DNA of 64,000 nucleotides from Nibribacter koreensis (GTDB lineage Bacteria; Bacteroidota; Bacteroidia; Cytophagales; Hymenobacteraceae): positions 248,001 through 312,000 of the forward strand of contig NZ_BAABGX010000001.1 in the NCBI RefSeq assembly GCF_039541795.1. Direction: 5' to 3'. Under the pieces are notes generated by a model. That model made no database searches. It saw only the letters and a program-made list of their open reading frames with translations, and had not been told where the DNA came from. The translations under genes and the position numbers were made by a program. Below, piece after piece: positions 52,249-60,947 of this stretch; within the stretch, counting starts at the first letter, position 1; every line of letters begins with the position of its first letter.

Positions 52249-53145
52249 ATGAGCCAGAGCCAAACCCGCCAGAAAGTATGCTTTATCTTGAACCCAAAGT
52301 CGGGAACCAGGAATGGAGTAGACGTGCCCGCCTTGATTGAGCAAGGCCTGGACGCCCAGCGCTGGGAACCTTGCATACTCCTAACCGAGTACGCCGGGCA
52401 TGCCACCGAACTGGCTAAACAAGCCGCCGCAGACGGCACCCGACTGGTAGTGGCGGTTGGCGGCGACGGCACCGTGAACGAGGTGGCCCGTGGCCTGCTC
52501 AATACCAATACCGCCTTGGGCATTCTGCCCAAGGGATCAGGCAATGGTTTGGCGCGGCATTTGAAAATCCCATTGAAACTGCCGCAGGCGCTGGAATTGA
52601 TTAACAAGGCCACCTTTCATCACATAGATTCCTGCGCCATCAATGGGCATCCGTTTTTCTGTACGTCGGGTATTGGGTTTGACGGCTTGGTAAGCTCAGC
52701 GTTTGCTAAAAGTGTAAAACGCGGTTTGACCAGCTATGTGCAGTTAATCATCAAGGAGTTCAGAACGTACTTTGCCCAGGAAGCCACTGTTAGCGTGAAT
52801 GACCGGGAGTTGAGCTCTGAGTTCTTTGTGATAGCCTTCGCCAATGCCTCTCAATATGGAAACGATGCATTTATTGCCCCCATGGCCGACATTCAGGATG
52901 GCTTGTTGGATGTGTGTTTGATTCGGCACGTGGGCTTAACGGAGGCATTGCAATTGGGGTATGGCCTCATGACCAAGACCATTGCTACCTCTTCCTTAGC
53001 CGAGTTCCATACCTGCGCCACTGTAAAAGTGCAGAGCAACGTTCCCCAGCATTTTCACGCAGATGGGGAGTACATTGGCCAAGCCACAGAATTTGAAGTG
53101 AAGTTGTTCCCTAAATCACTGGAAGTAGTAGCCGCTTTAGGATAA
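52249..53145 (+). CDS. Diacylglycerol/lipid kinase family protein
   Basis: 298 residues from the ATG at 52249; the open frame upstream overlaps the palindrome and gap terminator. Family motifs: FILNPKSGT, the glycine-rich AVGGDGTVNEVARGL, and GILPKGSGNGLARHL. It resembles YegS/DagK/BmrU-type soluble lipid kinases. The likely substrate is diacylglycerol or another lipid alcohol. The SUI1 gene follows after 10 bp, so the two may be cotranscribed. Confidence 0.93.
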   Translation: MSQSQTRQKVCFILNPKSGTRNGVDVPALIEQGLDAQRWEPCILLTEYAGHATELAKQAAADGTRLVVAVGGDGTVNEVARGLLNTNTALGILPKGSGNGLARHLKIPLKLPQALELINKATFHHIDSCAINGHPFFCTSGIGFDGLVSSAFAKSVKRGLTSYVQLIIKEFRTYFAQEATVSVNDRELSSEFFVIAFANASQYGNDAFIAPMADIQDGLLDVCLIRHVGLTEALQLGYGLMTKTIATSSLAEFHTCATVKVQSNVPQHFHADGEYIGQATEFEVKLFPKSLEVVAALG

Positions 53146-53155
53146 AGAAAAGAAG

Positions 53156-53500
53156 ATGAGCAAGAACAAGAAAAACCGGGACGGCGTGGTGTTCTCCACC
53201 AACCCAGACTTTGAATACGATTACCAGCAGGACGAAGCCATCGCCACCCTGCCACCCCAACAGCAGGATTTGCGCGTGCAACTAGACAAGAAAGCGCGTG
53301 GAGGAAAAAAAGTGACTTTGATTACGGGTTTCGTGGGGCAGGATGAGGACCTGCAAACCCTAGGCAAGACGCTTAAAAACAAGTGCGGCGTGGGCGGAAG
53401 CGCCAAAGACAATGAAATCATGATTCAGGGCGACTTCCGGGACAAAGTCATGCAAGTGTTGCAGGATTTGGGCTACAAAGCCAAAAAGGCGGGAGGATGA
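53156..53500 (+). CDS. SUI1/eIF1-like translation factor (YciH type)
   Basis: 114 residues. The C-terminal SUI1 domain is clear: RGGKKVTLITGFVG, LGKTLKNKCGVGGSAKD and EIMIQGDFRDKVMQVLQDLGY. An acidic N-terminal extension of about 45 residues is present. Bacterial SUI1 proteins can affect start-codon choice; their role in Bacteroidota is not established. Confidence 0.95.
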   Translation: MSKNKKNRDGVVFSTNPDFEYDYQQDEAIATLPPQQQDLRVQLDKKARGGKKVTLITGFVGQDEDLQTLGKTLKNKCGVGGSAKDNEIMIQGDFRDKVMQVLQDLGYKAKKAGG

Positions 53501-53505
53501 TTTTT

Positions 53506-53531
53506 AGTCCTGAGTCTAGAGTCCTGAGTCT
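53506..53531. repeat. Tandem 12-bp repeat
   Basis: AGTCCTGAGTCT occurs at 53506-53517 and 53520-53531 with period 14, directly after the SUI1 stop. Confidence 0.85.
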
Positions 53532-53543
53532 GCTGAATAAGTT

Positions 53544-53595
53544 ATAAACCCGTTTTTGGCCTGGTTTCATGAAAACAGGCCAAAAACGGGTTTAT
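53544..53595. terminator. Dispersed palindrome, copy 4, acting as bidirectional terminator
   Basis: Nearly perfect: ATAAACCCGTTTTTGGCCTG and CAGGCCAAAAACGGGTTTAT around a GTTTCATGAAAA centre, with outer A/T tracts. It lies between the convergent SUI1 and kdsB genes and its right edge touches the kdsB stop codon. It is the cleanest copy of the palindrome family. Confidence 0.85.
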
Positions 53596-54335
53596 TATTT
53601 TTGTAAGTAGGCTAAGGCTTTCTCTACATCCTCGGGGGTGTCAATGCCAATGGTTTCCAATTCTGTGACTGCGGTGACAATGCGGTAGCCGTGTTCCAGC
53701 CAGCGCAACTGTTCCAAAGACTCGGCCTTCTCCAGGGCAGAGGGAGCCAATTTTGTCAATTCAGCCAGCACTCCACTTCGGTACCCGTAAATCCCGATAT
53801 GTTTGTAATAGGCATGCTTCTGCAGCCATTGGTATTGCTCTGCCCCGCGCAGATAGGGGATGGGATGCCGACTGAAGTACAGAGCCTGTTGTTGTGCTCC
53901 AATCACCACCTTCGGGCTGTTGGGGTTGAAAAGTTCTTCCTGGCTCTGAATGGGTTTGATGAGCGTGGCAATCTGCGCCTCTGGCTGGTCAAAGCAGGAA
54001 ATTATTTTGTTAATCTGCTCAGGCTGAATGAAAGGCTCATCTCCCTGAATGTTCACCACCACGTCAAATTCCTGCCCAGCTTGGGTGTAGGCCTCGTAGC
54101 AACGGTCGGTGCCGCTTTGATGGTGCTCCCCGGTCATCACCGCTTTGCCGCCAAACGCCAGCACATGGGACAAGATGCGGGCATCATCCGTAGCCACCAC
54201 CACAGACGTCAAGCCAGATTTCTGGGCCTGCTCATACACCCTTTGAATCATGGATTTTCCGGCGAGGTCTATTAAAGGTTTCCCGGGGAAGCGGGTGGAG
54301 GCGTAGCGGGCGGGGATTATTCCTAAGGTGGTCAT
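53595..54335 (-). CDS. kdsB: 3-deoxy-manno-octulosonate cytidylyltransferase
   Basis: 246 residues. Activates KDO with CTP for lipopolysaccharide inner-core synthesis. Signature N-terminus IIPARYASTRFPGKPL, then ATDD, EHHQSGTDRCYEA, VVNIQGDEPFI, and the C-terminal YFSRHPIPYLR and ESLEQLRWLE motifs. Length matches the family (about 245-250). It is a single gene here, divergent from the DUF4905 gene. Confidence 0.97.
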   Translation of the reverse strand: MTTLGIIPARYASTRFPGKPLIDLAGKSMIQRVYEQAQKSGLTSVVVATDDARILSHVLAFGGKAVMTGEHHQSGTDRCYEAYTQAGQEFDVVVNIQGDEPFIQPEQINKIISCFDQPEAQIATLIKPIQSQEELFNPNSPKVVIGAQQQALYFSRHPIPYLRGAEQYQWLQKHAYYKHIGIYGYRSGVLAELTKLAPSALEKAESLEQLRWLEHGYRIVTAVTELETIGIDTPEDVEKALAYLQK

Positions 54336-54410
54336 GGCGTGTCAAGTTAACAAGCCAAAGATAGTATTCTTCCAGAAAGGTTAGGCGATAAGGGTAGATC
54401 CGTTTAATTT

Positions 54411-54449
54411 CCGTTTTTGGCTTACTTTTACCAAAACAGCCTAAAAACG
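54411..54449. repeat. Dispersed palindrome, copy 5
   Basis: CCGTTTTTGGCTTACTTTT-ACC-AAAACAGCCTAAAAACG. Only one base separates it from the ATG at 54451, so the hairpin would cover the ribosome-loading region if it is transcribed. Confidence 0.8.
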
Positions 54450-54450
54450 C

Positions 54451-55287
54451 ATGTCCTCCCAACTATCAACCACCAGCTTTCTATTTAAGGGAGACATTTG
54501 GCGTCTGTTGCCAGACGAGGCTACCGGCATTGTTGGGGTAGAAGTGCGGGATACGGCCTCGTTGCAGGTTTACTTCTGCTTGATATCAGTTGGCTCCTCA
54601 CAAGTATTGTTAGACCATTTTCAGTTGCCAGAAAGTTGGTGGGTAGGGCTGGCCGGCATCCATGAACAGGTGCTTTACCTGAACGGCTTTGAAAGAACAG
54701 GGCAGATAGGTCACCCAAAGGGCATCACAGCAGTGCATTGGGCCACGCAAAAGGTGTTTTTTGAATTGCCCGCCGCAACCTTAGAGGGAATAAGTCATGG
54801 CACCCTACTTGTTTCAGAAGCTGGTACACAGCCAAAAGTGCTGTACCGGGTAAATGCACTTTCTGGGGAAGTTTTTTCCTCCTTCTCACAGCCCGAAGTC
54901 CCAACAATCCAGGAAAATACAAAAGAGGCCACGGCTTATCAGGTGCTGTATCCAGAAATATATGAGCAGGGCAGCACGTATTTTGACGACCTGGCAACCT
55001 TTTTGTTAAAGGACAGGGCGCAGGTGGCTACGTCTTCAGTGGAATATTTAGAAACAGATAGTTGCTTTATTCTCAGCTACTATGTGCGGCAAGAGAACGG
55101 GTTGTTTGTGAAATTTTTGGTAACTTACACCCTCAATGGGGCGGTCTTATACGAGTGCTGTCTCTTGAAGGATGCAGAAAGAATAGGTGGGCCTCCGTTT
55201 TTTGTTCAGGCGGGTCAGCTTTTTCTGGTTCAGGACAAAAACGTTCTGCTGTCTGTGTCCCTGCCTGTGAATGTGAATTTTGATTAA
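54451..55287 (+). CDS. DUF4905 protein
   Basis: 278 residues. It resembles the Bacteroidota-only DUF4905 family: an N-terminal FLFKGDIWRLLPDE, a central LNGFERTGQIGHPKGITAVH and a C-terminal PFFVQAGQLFLVQDKN. The repeated beta-strand pattern suggests a propeller-like or sandwich fold. There is no signal peptide, so it is probably cytoplasmic. The LysM gene starts 13 bp downstream. Confidence 0.8.
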   Translation: MSSQLSTTSFLFKGDIWRLLPDEATGIVGVEVRDTASLQVYFCLISVGSSQVLLDHFQLPESWWVGLAGIHEQVLYLNGFERTGQIGHPKGITAVHWATQKVFFELPAATLEGISHGTLLVSEAGTQPKVLYRVNALSGEVFSSFSQPEVPTIQENTKEATAYQVLYPEIYEQGSTYFDDLATFLLKDRAQVATSSVEYLETDSCFILSYYVRQENGLFVKFLVTYTLNGAVLYECCLLKDAERIGGPPFFVQAGQLFLVQDKNVLLSVSLPVNVNFD

Positions 55288-55300
55288 GAAATAGAGTCCA

Positions 55301-56428
55301 ATGTTGAAGAAATTTGTGTTTGTTCTAGGATGCGCCCTGATTAGTGTGGGGGCGGCTCATGCGGGCACGTTGGTAGTGCGTGATTCTGTGGGAACCAAGG
55401 CCGTAAACGGTAAAATTTTCATTACCCACAAAGTGGAGCCTAGCGAGACCCTTTACGCGCTCTCTAGAAAATATGGGGTGCCGGTAGGACAGATTGTGGC
55501 CGCTAACACCAATATTGAGAAAGCCATCCATGTGGGGCAGATTGTCCTTATCCCTACTAAAACTACCGCCGCTCCGGTGAAAACCGTAGCCGCGGTTCCA
55601 GCGGCCAAGCCTGCCGCTACTGCCAAAGCCCCTGCGGCCACGGCGGCGGTACCAGCGGCCAGCAAAACGTATGTGGTAGACGCCAAGGGCAACAGAATCC
55701 ATACAGTATTGCCTAAGCAGACGCTTTACGCCATCTCTAGATTGCACCAGGTGACTTTGGACAACCTTAAGAAATGGAATAACCTGACGGATAACACCGT
55801 AGAGATTGGACAAGAGCTTATTGTGGGCACCGGCGATAAGCCAAATGCGCAGGCGGCCGCTAAAAAACCGATTTACGTCCCTGAAAAGGACGATGACGTA
55901 ACCATGCCGAAGCAAGCGGGAACTACTCCGGCGGCCACGGCAGCGGTGACACCAGAGAAGCCTGCCACCCCGGCGGCTACGCCATCTAAGTCTGGCGTGA
56001 AGCCCGTAACGGCCAAGCCAGCCATCCCAGCCACCATTACCAAGCCGGTTGCTGCAAAGACAGAAACGCCTAAGCCTGAAACACCGGCTGTTCCTCCTGC
56101 AAAACCAGTAGCCAAAGCTGAAACAAAAGAAAACGAAACCGTTACCACTGAATACAGCGCCCGCGTTTCTGAAAGCGGCATGGCCGAGGCCATTGATCAG
56201 AAAATCGATAACAACAAGTTCCTGGCCTTGCACAAAACCGCTCCGGTGGGTACCATCATGGCGGTGAAAAACCCGATGAACAGCCAGACGGTGTACGTGC
56301 GCGTGATAGGCAAACTACCAGAAACCGGCGAAAACGAGAAAGTTGTCATTAGACTATCTAAAAAAGCCTGCCAGCAGATTGGCGCCAATGACGCTCGTTT
56401 CAGAGTAGAGTTATCTTATATGCCATAA
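55301..56428 (+). CDS. LysM protein with RlpA-like C-terminal domain
   Basis: 375 residues with a signal peptide (MLKKFVFVLGCALISVGAAHA). LysM 1 (about 29-70: HKVEPSETLYALSRKYGVPV) and LysM 2 (about 140-175: LPKQTLYAISRLHQVTLDNL) bind peptidoglycan. A long Ala/Pro/Thr/Lys linker separates them from a C-terminal double-psi beta-barrel-like region (VGTIMAVKNPMNSQTVYVRVIG). It is probably an envelope protein that binds or remodels the cell wall; the catalytic Asp of RlpA lytic transglycosylases is not obvious. Confidence 0.92.
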   Translation: MLKKFVFVLGCALISVGAAHAGTLVVRDSVGTKAVNGKIFITHKVEPSETLYALSRKYGVPVGQIVAANTNIEKAIHVGQIVLIPTKTTAAPVKTVAAVPAAKPAATAKAPAATAAVPAASKTYVVDAKGNRIHTVLPKQTLYAISRLHQVTLDNLKKWNNLTDNTVEIGQELIVGTGDKPNAQAAAKKPIYVPEKDDDVTMPKQAGTTPAATAAVTPEKPATPAATPSKSGVKPVTAKPAIPATITKPVAAKTETPKPETPAVPPAKPVAKAETKENETVTTEYSARVSESGMAEAIDQKIDNNKFLALHKTAPVGTIMAVKNPMNSQTVYVRVIGKLPETGENEKVVIRLSKKACQQIGANDARFRVELSYMP

Positions 56429-56430
56429 GG

Positions 56431-56469
56431 CATTTTTGCCCTGTTTTTACCAAAAGAGGCGAAAAACGG
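56431..56469. repeat. Dispersed palindrome, copy 6
   Basis: CATTTTTGCCCTGTTTTT-ACC-AAAAGAGGCGAAAAACGG directly after the LysM stop codon; its right arm doubles as the left arm of the next hairpin. Confidence 0.8.
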
Positions 56470-56503
56470 AAATCCCCACAGGGTTCCGCTTTTCGCCTCT
56501 TTT
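56452..56503 (+). terminator. Terminator of the LysM gene
   Basis: AAAAGAGGCGAAAAACGGAA pairs with TTCCGCTTTTCGCCTCTTTT (one bulge or mismatch) around ATCCCCACAGGG. It shares an arm with the palindrome copy at 56431. Confidence 0.85.
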
Positions 56504-56631
56504 GATTTAATGACCTTACAATGAATATTGAGAGGATGTAATTTCATTCCTACATTTAGCGTACTACACATTCAAGATTGATCCTTCTTTATTAATCATT
56601 ACTCACTAATCATTAATCATTACAAAAAAAA

Positions 56632-57402
56632 GTGTCTGCACAGATAAAAGCCTTGCTAGAAGACAGGTACCGGCGGTACAATACATTGGAGTTTATTGCT
56701 AATGACCCAATCTGTATTCCGCATAGGTTTGCGCAGAAGCAAGACATTGAGATAGCCGGTTTCTTCGCGTCCATCTTGGCTTGGGGCCAGCGCAAGACCA
56801 TCATCAACAAATGCACTGAGCTGATGGCGCGCATGGACAACGCCCCGTACCAGTTCATCCTGCACCACCAAGACGATGACCTCAAAAACCTGCTGGGCTT
56901 TAAGCACCGCACCTTCAATGACACGGACTTGCTGTACCTGGTCCATTTCTTCAGATGGTTTTATGAACAGCATGATACCTTAGAAGAAGCATTTATAGGC
57001 ACTGGCCAAACACCCCTGACCAGCCAGAAGGCGCGGCTGGAACACTTCTATAACTTGGTATTCTCTTTGCCAGAAGCCCCACACAGAACCAGAAAACACA
57101 TCTCCACGCCCGCCAAGAAATCTGCCTGCAAGCGCATCAACATGTACCTGCGCTGGATGGTGAGAAAAGATGCGTCTGGCGTAGACTTCGGGATATGGAA
57201 CCGCATGTCTCCGGCAGACTTGATTTGTCCCTGCGATGTGCACGTGCAGCGCGTGGCCCGCAAACTCAACCTCATTGAGCGCACCCAGTCAGACTGGGCC
57301 ATGGCAGAAGAACTTACCGCCCACCTGCGCGCCTATGACCCGTTAGACCCCGTTAAATATGACTTCGCGTTGTTTGGACTAGGGATAGAGGAGAAGTTTT
57401 AA
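56632..57402 (+). CDS. TIGR02757/DUF2400 family protein
   Basis: 256 residues from a GTG at 56632; no ATG fits at the conserved N-terminus. Family motifs: ANDPICIPHRFAQKQDIEIAGF, ASILAWGQRKTIINKC, KRINMYLRWMVRKD, and CPCDVHVQRVARKLNL. The helix-hairpin-helix-like arrangement and the KRxNMxLRWMVR motif recall DNA glycosylases, but no activity is known. A short AATCATTA tandem stretch (56589-56625) stands directly upstream. Confidence 0.92.
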   Translation: MSAQIKALLEDRYRRYNTLEFIANDPICIPHRFAQKQDIEIAGFFASILAWGQRKTIINKCTELMARMDNAPYQFILHHQDDDLKNLLGFKHRTFNDTDLLYLVHFFRWFYEQHDTLEEAFIGTGQTPLTSQKARLEHFYNLVFSLPEAPHRTRKHISTPAKKSACKRINMYLRWMVRKDASGVDFGIWNRMSPADLICPCDVHVQRVARKLNLIERTQSDWAMAEELTAHLRAYDPLDPVKYDFALFGLGIEEKF

Positions 57403-57442
57403 AGAATTAAGAATTAAGCTTGGCTTAACCATCTCCCTGCTT

Positions 57443-57556
57443 CAAGCTTTCAGCTTGGAGCTATTAATCAGGCAAGTTTTCAACTAGCCTTTTTTAGTCT
57501 GAGGTTAGCGCAAGTTTATAAACTTGCTAGGTTGCTACCCACAAGCTATAAGCTTG
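57443..57556. repeat. Cluster of three related dyads
   Basis: CAAGCT-TTC-AGCTTG (57443-57457), CAAGTT-TATA-AACTTG (57511-57526, extended to an 18-bp perfect palindrome at 57510-57527) and CAAGCT-ATA-AGCTTG (57542-57556). Same half-site, similar spacers, within 115 bp. Confidence 0.8.
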
Positions 57557-57670
57557 CGGGAGAGTTTAACATTCCCACATCTCACTTTTGTCTACTGAAA
57601 GTGGCACATCTCGGGCTTGCCCTGGGAATCTTTGTGGGAAAGCTAGATAGACTGTGCCTTTCAGCCAATG

Positions 57671-57710
57671 TCGTTTTTGGCTTCTTTTCCAGAAAACAGG
57701 CTAAAAACGG
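57671..57710. repeat. Dispersed palindrome, copy 7
   Basis: TCGTTTTTGGCTTCTTTT-CCAG-AAAACAGGCTAAAAACGG in the gap before mutS2. Confidence 0.8.
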
Positions 57711-57822
57711 ATTCTCTTTCTGACTTATAACCCAGCAAGCCATTATCCAGATTTTCCTCAAATAATTCCTCCTACCAAGGAACATCCCTTTACCTCAATC
57801 TGTTATCCAATGCTTGGCAATG

Positions 57823-57861
57823 CTGTTTTTAACCTACTTTTGTGAAAACAGGCCAAAAACG
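57823..57861. repeat. Dispersed palindrome, copy 8
   Basis: CTGTTTTTAACCTACTTTT-GTG-AAAACAGGCCAAAAACGA. It contains the GTG at 57842 that opens the longest mutS2 frame, showing that this codon is unlikely to be the true start. Confidence 0.8.
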
Positions 57862-57892
57862 AAATACAAACCACGAACAACACATAACGAAC

Positions 57893-60298
57893 TTGATATA
57901 TCCATCAAATTTTGAACAGAAGATAGGTTTCGGGCAGATTAGAGAAATGCTGTCAGATGCTTGTCTAAGTCCCTTGGGCCGCCGCTTTGTAGAACGCGTT
58001 CAGTTCCTGAACCGTTTTGACCTGGTGGAGCGCCTTTTACAGCAAGCTGATGAGTTTTCGCAGATACTTAATTCCGGTGAGGACTTTCCTTCTCAATACT
58101 ATTTTGACGTAACCGAGCACCTGAACCGCGCAGCTTTGGAAGGAGCGTTCATGGAAGTGCGCGGCGTCTTTGAAATCAAAATGTCTCTGCGGGCCATTCG
58201 GCAGGCGCTGGGCTTCTTCTATGAGTCGGATGAGGCCGCGTTCCCAGCCCTGAAAGCCCTGACCCAAGGCGTGGAAGTGGACCGTGCTTTGGTGGCCGCC
58301 ATGGACAAGCTGGTGGATGACTCTGGCAACGTGCGGGAGGACGCCTCACCCGAGTTGCAGCGCGTAAAGCGCGACCTCATTGGCCAGCAAACGCAATTGC
58401 GTAAAACCATCAGCAGCATTCTACGCCACGCCAAGAACGAAGGCTGGACGCCCGGCGATGCCGAGCCTACCATCAGGGGTGGTCGTTTGGTGATTCCTAT
58501 TATTGCCGAATACAAGCGTCGCATCAAAGGCCTCATCCATGATGAGTCTACCACCGGCCAGACCATCTACCTGGAACCCGAAAGCGTCTTTGAACTCAAC
58601 AATGACATCAAAGACCTGGAGAACGCCTACCACCGCGAGCTGATTAGACTGTTGACGGCCATCACTAACCAGGTCAGACACCATCTGCCCAACCTTAAAA
58701 AGGCCTATCAGTTCTTGTCTTTGTTGGATTTCATCCGGGCCAAGGCCGTATTGGCCAACCGGATTGGCGGGGTCATGCCTAAGCTGCATAAACAGCAAAT
58801 TATCAAGTGGAAGGATGCGCGCCATCCCATCCTGCATCTGACCATGCTGGCCCATGGCAAAAAAGCAGTTCCGCTGTCTTTGGAGTTGAACCCAGAACAG
58901 CGCATCCTTTTGATTTCGGGCCCGAACGCTGGTGGTAAATCTGTGGCCATGAAGACGGTAGGGCTGTTGCAGTATATGCTGCAGTGTGGACTGTTAATTC
59001 CGGTAGGAGAGGGCTCTGAGGCGGGCATGTTTGACGACGTATTCCTGGACATGGGCGATGAACAGTCTATTGAGAATGACTTGAGTACGTACAGTTCTCA
59101 CCTGCAGAATATGAAGCAGTTTGTGCTTTTTGCCGGTAAAAAGTCTCTTGTTTTGATAGATGAGTTTGGTACAGGTACAGAGCCGGTCCTGGGTGGCGCC
59201 ATTGCCGAGGCGGTGCTCGGTCAACTGCATCAAGCTAACGTGTATGGCGTCATCACTACCCACTATACTAACCTGAAGAACTTCGCGGAGAAGACCCCAG
59301 GCATTGTGAATGGGGCTATGCGTTATAACCCTTCTGAGTTACAGCCGCTCTATCAACTAGAGATTGGTAAGCCGGGTAGTTCGTTTGCCCTGGAGATTGC
59401 CCGCAAGATTGGTCTGCCGAAGAACATTCTGGACAAGGCCGGTACATTGGTGGGCAAGGAGAAAATACGCTATGACAAACTGCTGGAACAACTGGAGCAG
59501 GAGAAAACCGACTTTGAGGTGCGCAACGCCAGCGTAGCCAAGCAGGAGCGCAAACTTCAGAAAGCAGTACAAGAATATACTGCCCTCAAGCAACACCTGG
59601 AGGAAAGCAAAACCGACGTCATCCGGAACGCCAAAGCCCAGGCCAAACTCTTGCTCAAGGACGCCAATCAACAGATTGAGAACACCATTGAGCAGATTAG
59701 AAAAAGCCAAGCCGAAAAGGAACAGACCAAAGTAGCCCGCCAGGAGTTGGAGACCTTCAAAGAGAAGCTGTTGCCAGAGCCAAAGCCCATCATCAGAAAC
59801 GGAAACGCCAAAAGCGGTCCGTTGCAGGTAGGGGAGCGCGTGGTGTTGCAAGGACAGGATTCGGTAGGTGAATTGTTGGCTGTTAAAGGGAAAACTGCCG
59901 AGGTGAGCTTCGGGGGCTTGAAAACCATTGTGAAGCTGGATAAACTGGAACGCCCTGACCACAACGCTGCTTGGATGAAGGAGAAGAAAGTAAAAGAGCG
60001 GGTGGCATCTTCGAGTCAGACCAAAGGCATGGACGTGACCCAACGCATGGCTGACTTCCAGCACACCTTAGACGTGCGCGGCAGGTACGCAGAAGATGCC
60101 TTGACCACCGTCATGAATTTCATGGACGACGCTATCATGCTGGGTATCCCAGAGGTGAAAATCATCCATGGACGCGGCAACGGTGTGCTTAAGCAGGTAG
60201 TGCGTGATTACGTACGAACCTTGAAAGAAGTAGCCAGCGTGGCCAATGAGCAGATTGAGCGCGGCGGCGATGGCGCTTCTGTCATTGTCTTGAAATAA
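57893..60298 (+). CDS. mutS2: MutS2-type endonuclease with Smr domain
   Basis: About 801 residues from the TTG at 57893, which gives the conserved start (M/L)IYPSNFEQKIGF; the GTG at 57842 lies inside a palindromic repeat. The core helical domain is followed by the ATPase with Walker A ISGPNAGGKSVAMKT, Walker B SLVLIDEFGTGTEP, and a long coiled coil (about 500-600, EQEKTDFEVRNASVAKQERK). The C-terminal Smr nuclease domain has TLDVRGRYAEDA and the catalytic-type IIHGRGNGVLK. It suppresses homologous recombination or acts on stalled ribosomes in other bacteria. Confidence 0.95.
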   Translation: MIYPSNFEQKIGFGQIREMLSDACLSPLGRRFVERVQFLNRFDLVERLLQQADEFSQILNSGEDFPSQYYFDVTEHLNRAALEGAFMEVRGVFEIKMSLRAIRQALGFFYESDEAAFPALKALTQGVEVDRALVAAMDKLVDDSGNVREDASPELQRVKRDLIGQQTQLRKTISSILRHAKNEGWTPGDAEPTIRGGRLVIPIIAEYKRRIKGLIHDESTTGQTIYLEPESVFELNNDIKDLENAYHRELIRLLTAITNQVRHHLPNLKKAYQFLSLLDFIRAKAVLANRIGGVMPKLHKQQIIKWKDARHPILHLTMLAHGKKAVPLSLELNPEQRILLISGPNAGGKSVAMKTVGLLQYMLQCGLLIPVGEGSEAGMFDDVFLDMGDEQSIENDLSTYSSHLQNMKQFVLFAGKKSLVLIDEFGTGTEPVLGGAIAEAVLGQLHQANVYGVITTHYTNLKNFAEKTPGIVNGAMRYNPSELQPLYQLEIGKPGSSFALEIARKIGLPKNILDKAGTLVGKEKIRYDKLLEQLEQEKTDFEVRNASVAKQERKLQKAVQEYTALKQHLEESKTDVIRNAKAQAKLLLKDANQQIENTIEQIRKSQAEKEQTKVARQELETFKEKLLPEPKPIIRNGNAKSGPLQVGERVVLQGQDSVGELLAVKGKTAEVSFGGLKTIVKLDKLERPDHNAAWMKEKKVKERVASSSQTKGMDVTQRMADFQHTLDVRGRYAEDALTTVMNFMDDAIMLGIPEVKIIHGRGNGVLKQVVRDYVRTLKEVASVANEQIERGGDGASVIVLK

Positions 60299-60340
60299 TC
60301 GTTTTTGGCCTGATTTCTGGAAAAGAGGCCGAAAACGGTT
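60299..60340. repeat. Dispersed palindrome, copy 9
   Basis: TCGTTTTTGGCCTGATTT-CTGG-AAAAGAGGCCGAAAACGG directly after the mutS2 stop codon, followed at once by a true terminator. Confidence 0.8.
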
Positions 60341-60384
60341 TATATGAAAAAGACCAGCCTAGATAAGCTGGTCTTTTTCATATA
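60341..60384. terminator. Bidirectional terminator between mutS2 and the leftward genes
   Basis: TATATGAAAAAGACCAGC-CTAGATAA-GCTGGTCTTTTTCATATA: an 18-bp perfect stem with A and T tracts, suited to both directions. Confidence 0.95.
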
Positions 60385-60390
60385 AACCTT

Positions 60391-60936
60391 CTAGTTAACC
60401 GTCGGGATTTTAGCTAAGGTCTTCAAAAGCATGCGGCCACGGGCGTTGATGGCTTTTCCGCCTTTGGCCATGTGTTGGCGCACCAGCTCTTCGGTTTCAT
60501 GTTTGAGCCAAGGTTGTTGCCTGGTGATGTCAGTGAGGGACTGTAGGCAGAAGACTTTTACAAACTGGTGGTCTATGTTCTGTAGCCAACACTCCAGTCG
60601 TTCCACCACTTCTGCCACGTCTTCGTCGGCCCAATGGAGTAAACCTAGCATACTAGGAATAAAGAAATTGTAAGCCGGGTCTAACGTAGGCAGGGCGACT
60701 CTTTCCAGAATCTCAGCACGATACCGTAAGAACCATTCTAGCTTTTGATTGGCCACTGCCTCCAGTACATGAGCCGCACGGGCGCGAATGCCAAAATTCG
60801 CATCATACACCGCTGGCCATAAATTGGCTAATTCCTCCTGCCCGTTTTGAAGAATATACAAGGCCACCTCATCGGTACGGCCCTTGGCGTTAGGCTTGCC
60901 TTCAGTGAGTAAAGCGGTGTATTCAGCAGTGGTCAT
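60391..60936 (-). CDS. HEAT/ARM-like helical protein, unknown
   Basis: 181 residues, all helical in appearance: ELANLWPAVYDANFGIRARAA, HVLEAVANQKLEWFLRYR and VERLECWLQNIDHQFVKVFC resemble HEAT-like repeats. No signal peptide or catalytic motif. It lies 11 bp downstream of murB on the same strand, so they are probably cotranscribed. It may be a scaffold; no specific function can be given. Confidence 0.8.
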   Translation of the reverse strand: MTTAEYTALLTEGKPNAKGRTDEVALYILQNGQEELANLWPAVYDANFGIRARAAHVLEAVANQKLEWFLRYRAEILERVALPTLDPAYNFFIPSMLGLLHWADEDVAEVVERLECWLQNIDHQFVKVFCLQSLTDITRQQPWLKHETEELVRQHMAKGGKAINARGRMLLKTLAKIPTVN

Positions 60937-60947
60937 TGATCAGCTAA

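Larger units (their letters stand above)
57403..57892. other. Intergenic region rich in small palindromes
   Basis: About 490 bp with three CAAG-type dyads (57443-57556) and two dispersed palindromes (57671-57710, 57823-57861). No gene is supported. Confidence 0.6.

Noticed and set aside
55325..56233. 302-codon leftward frame opposite the LysM gene
   Set aside because: Extreme Arg/Gly composition is a by-product of the Ala/Pro/Thr-rich LysM linker.
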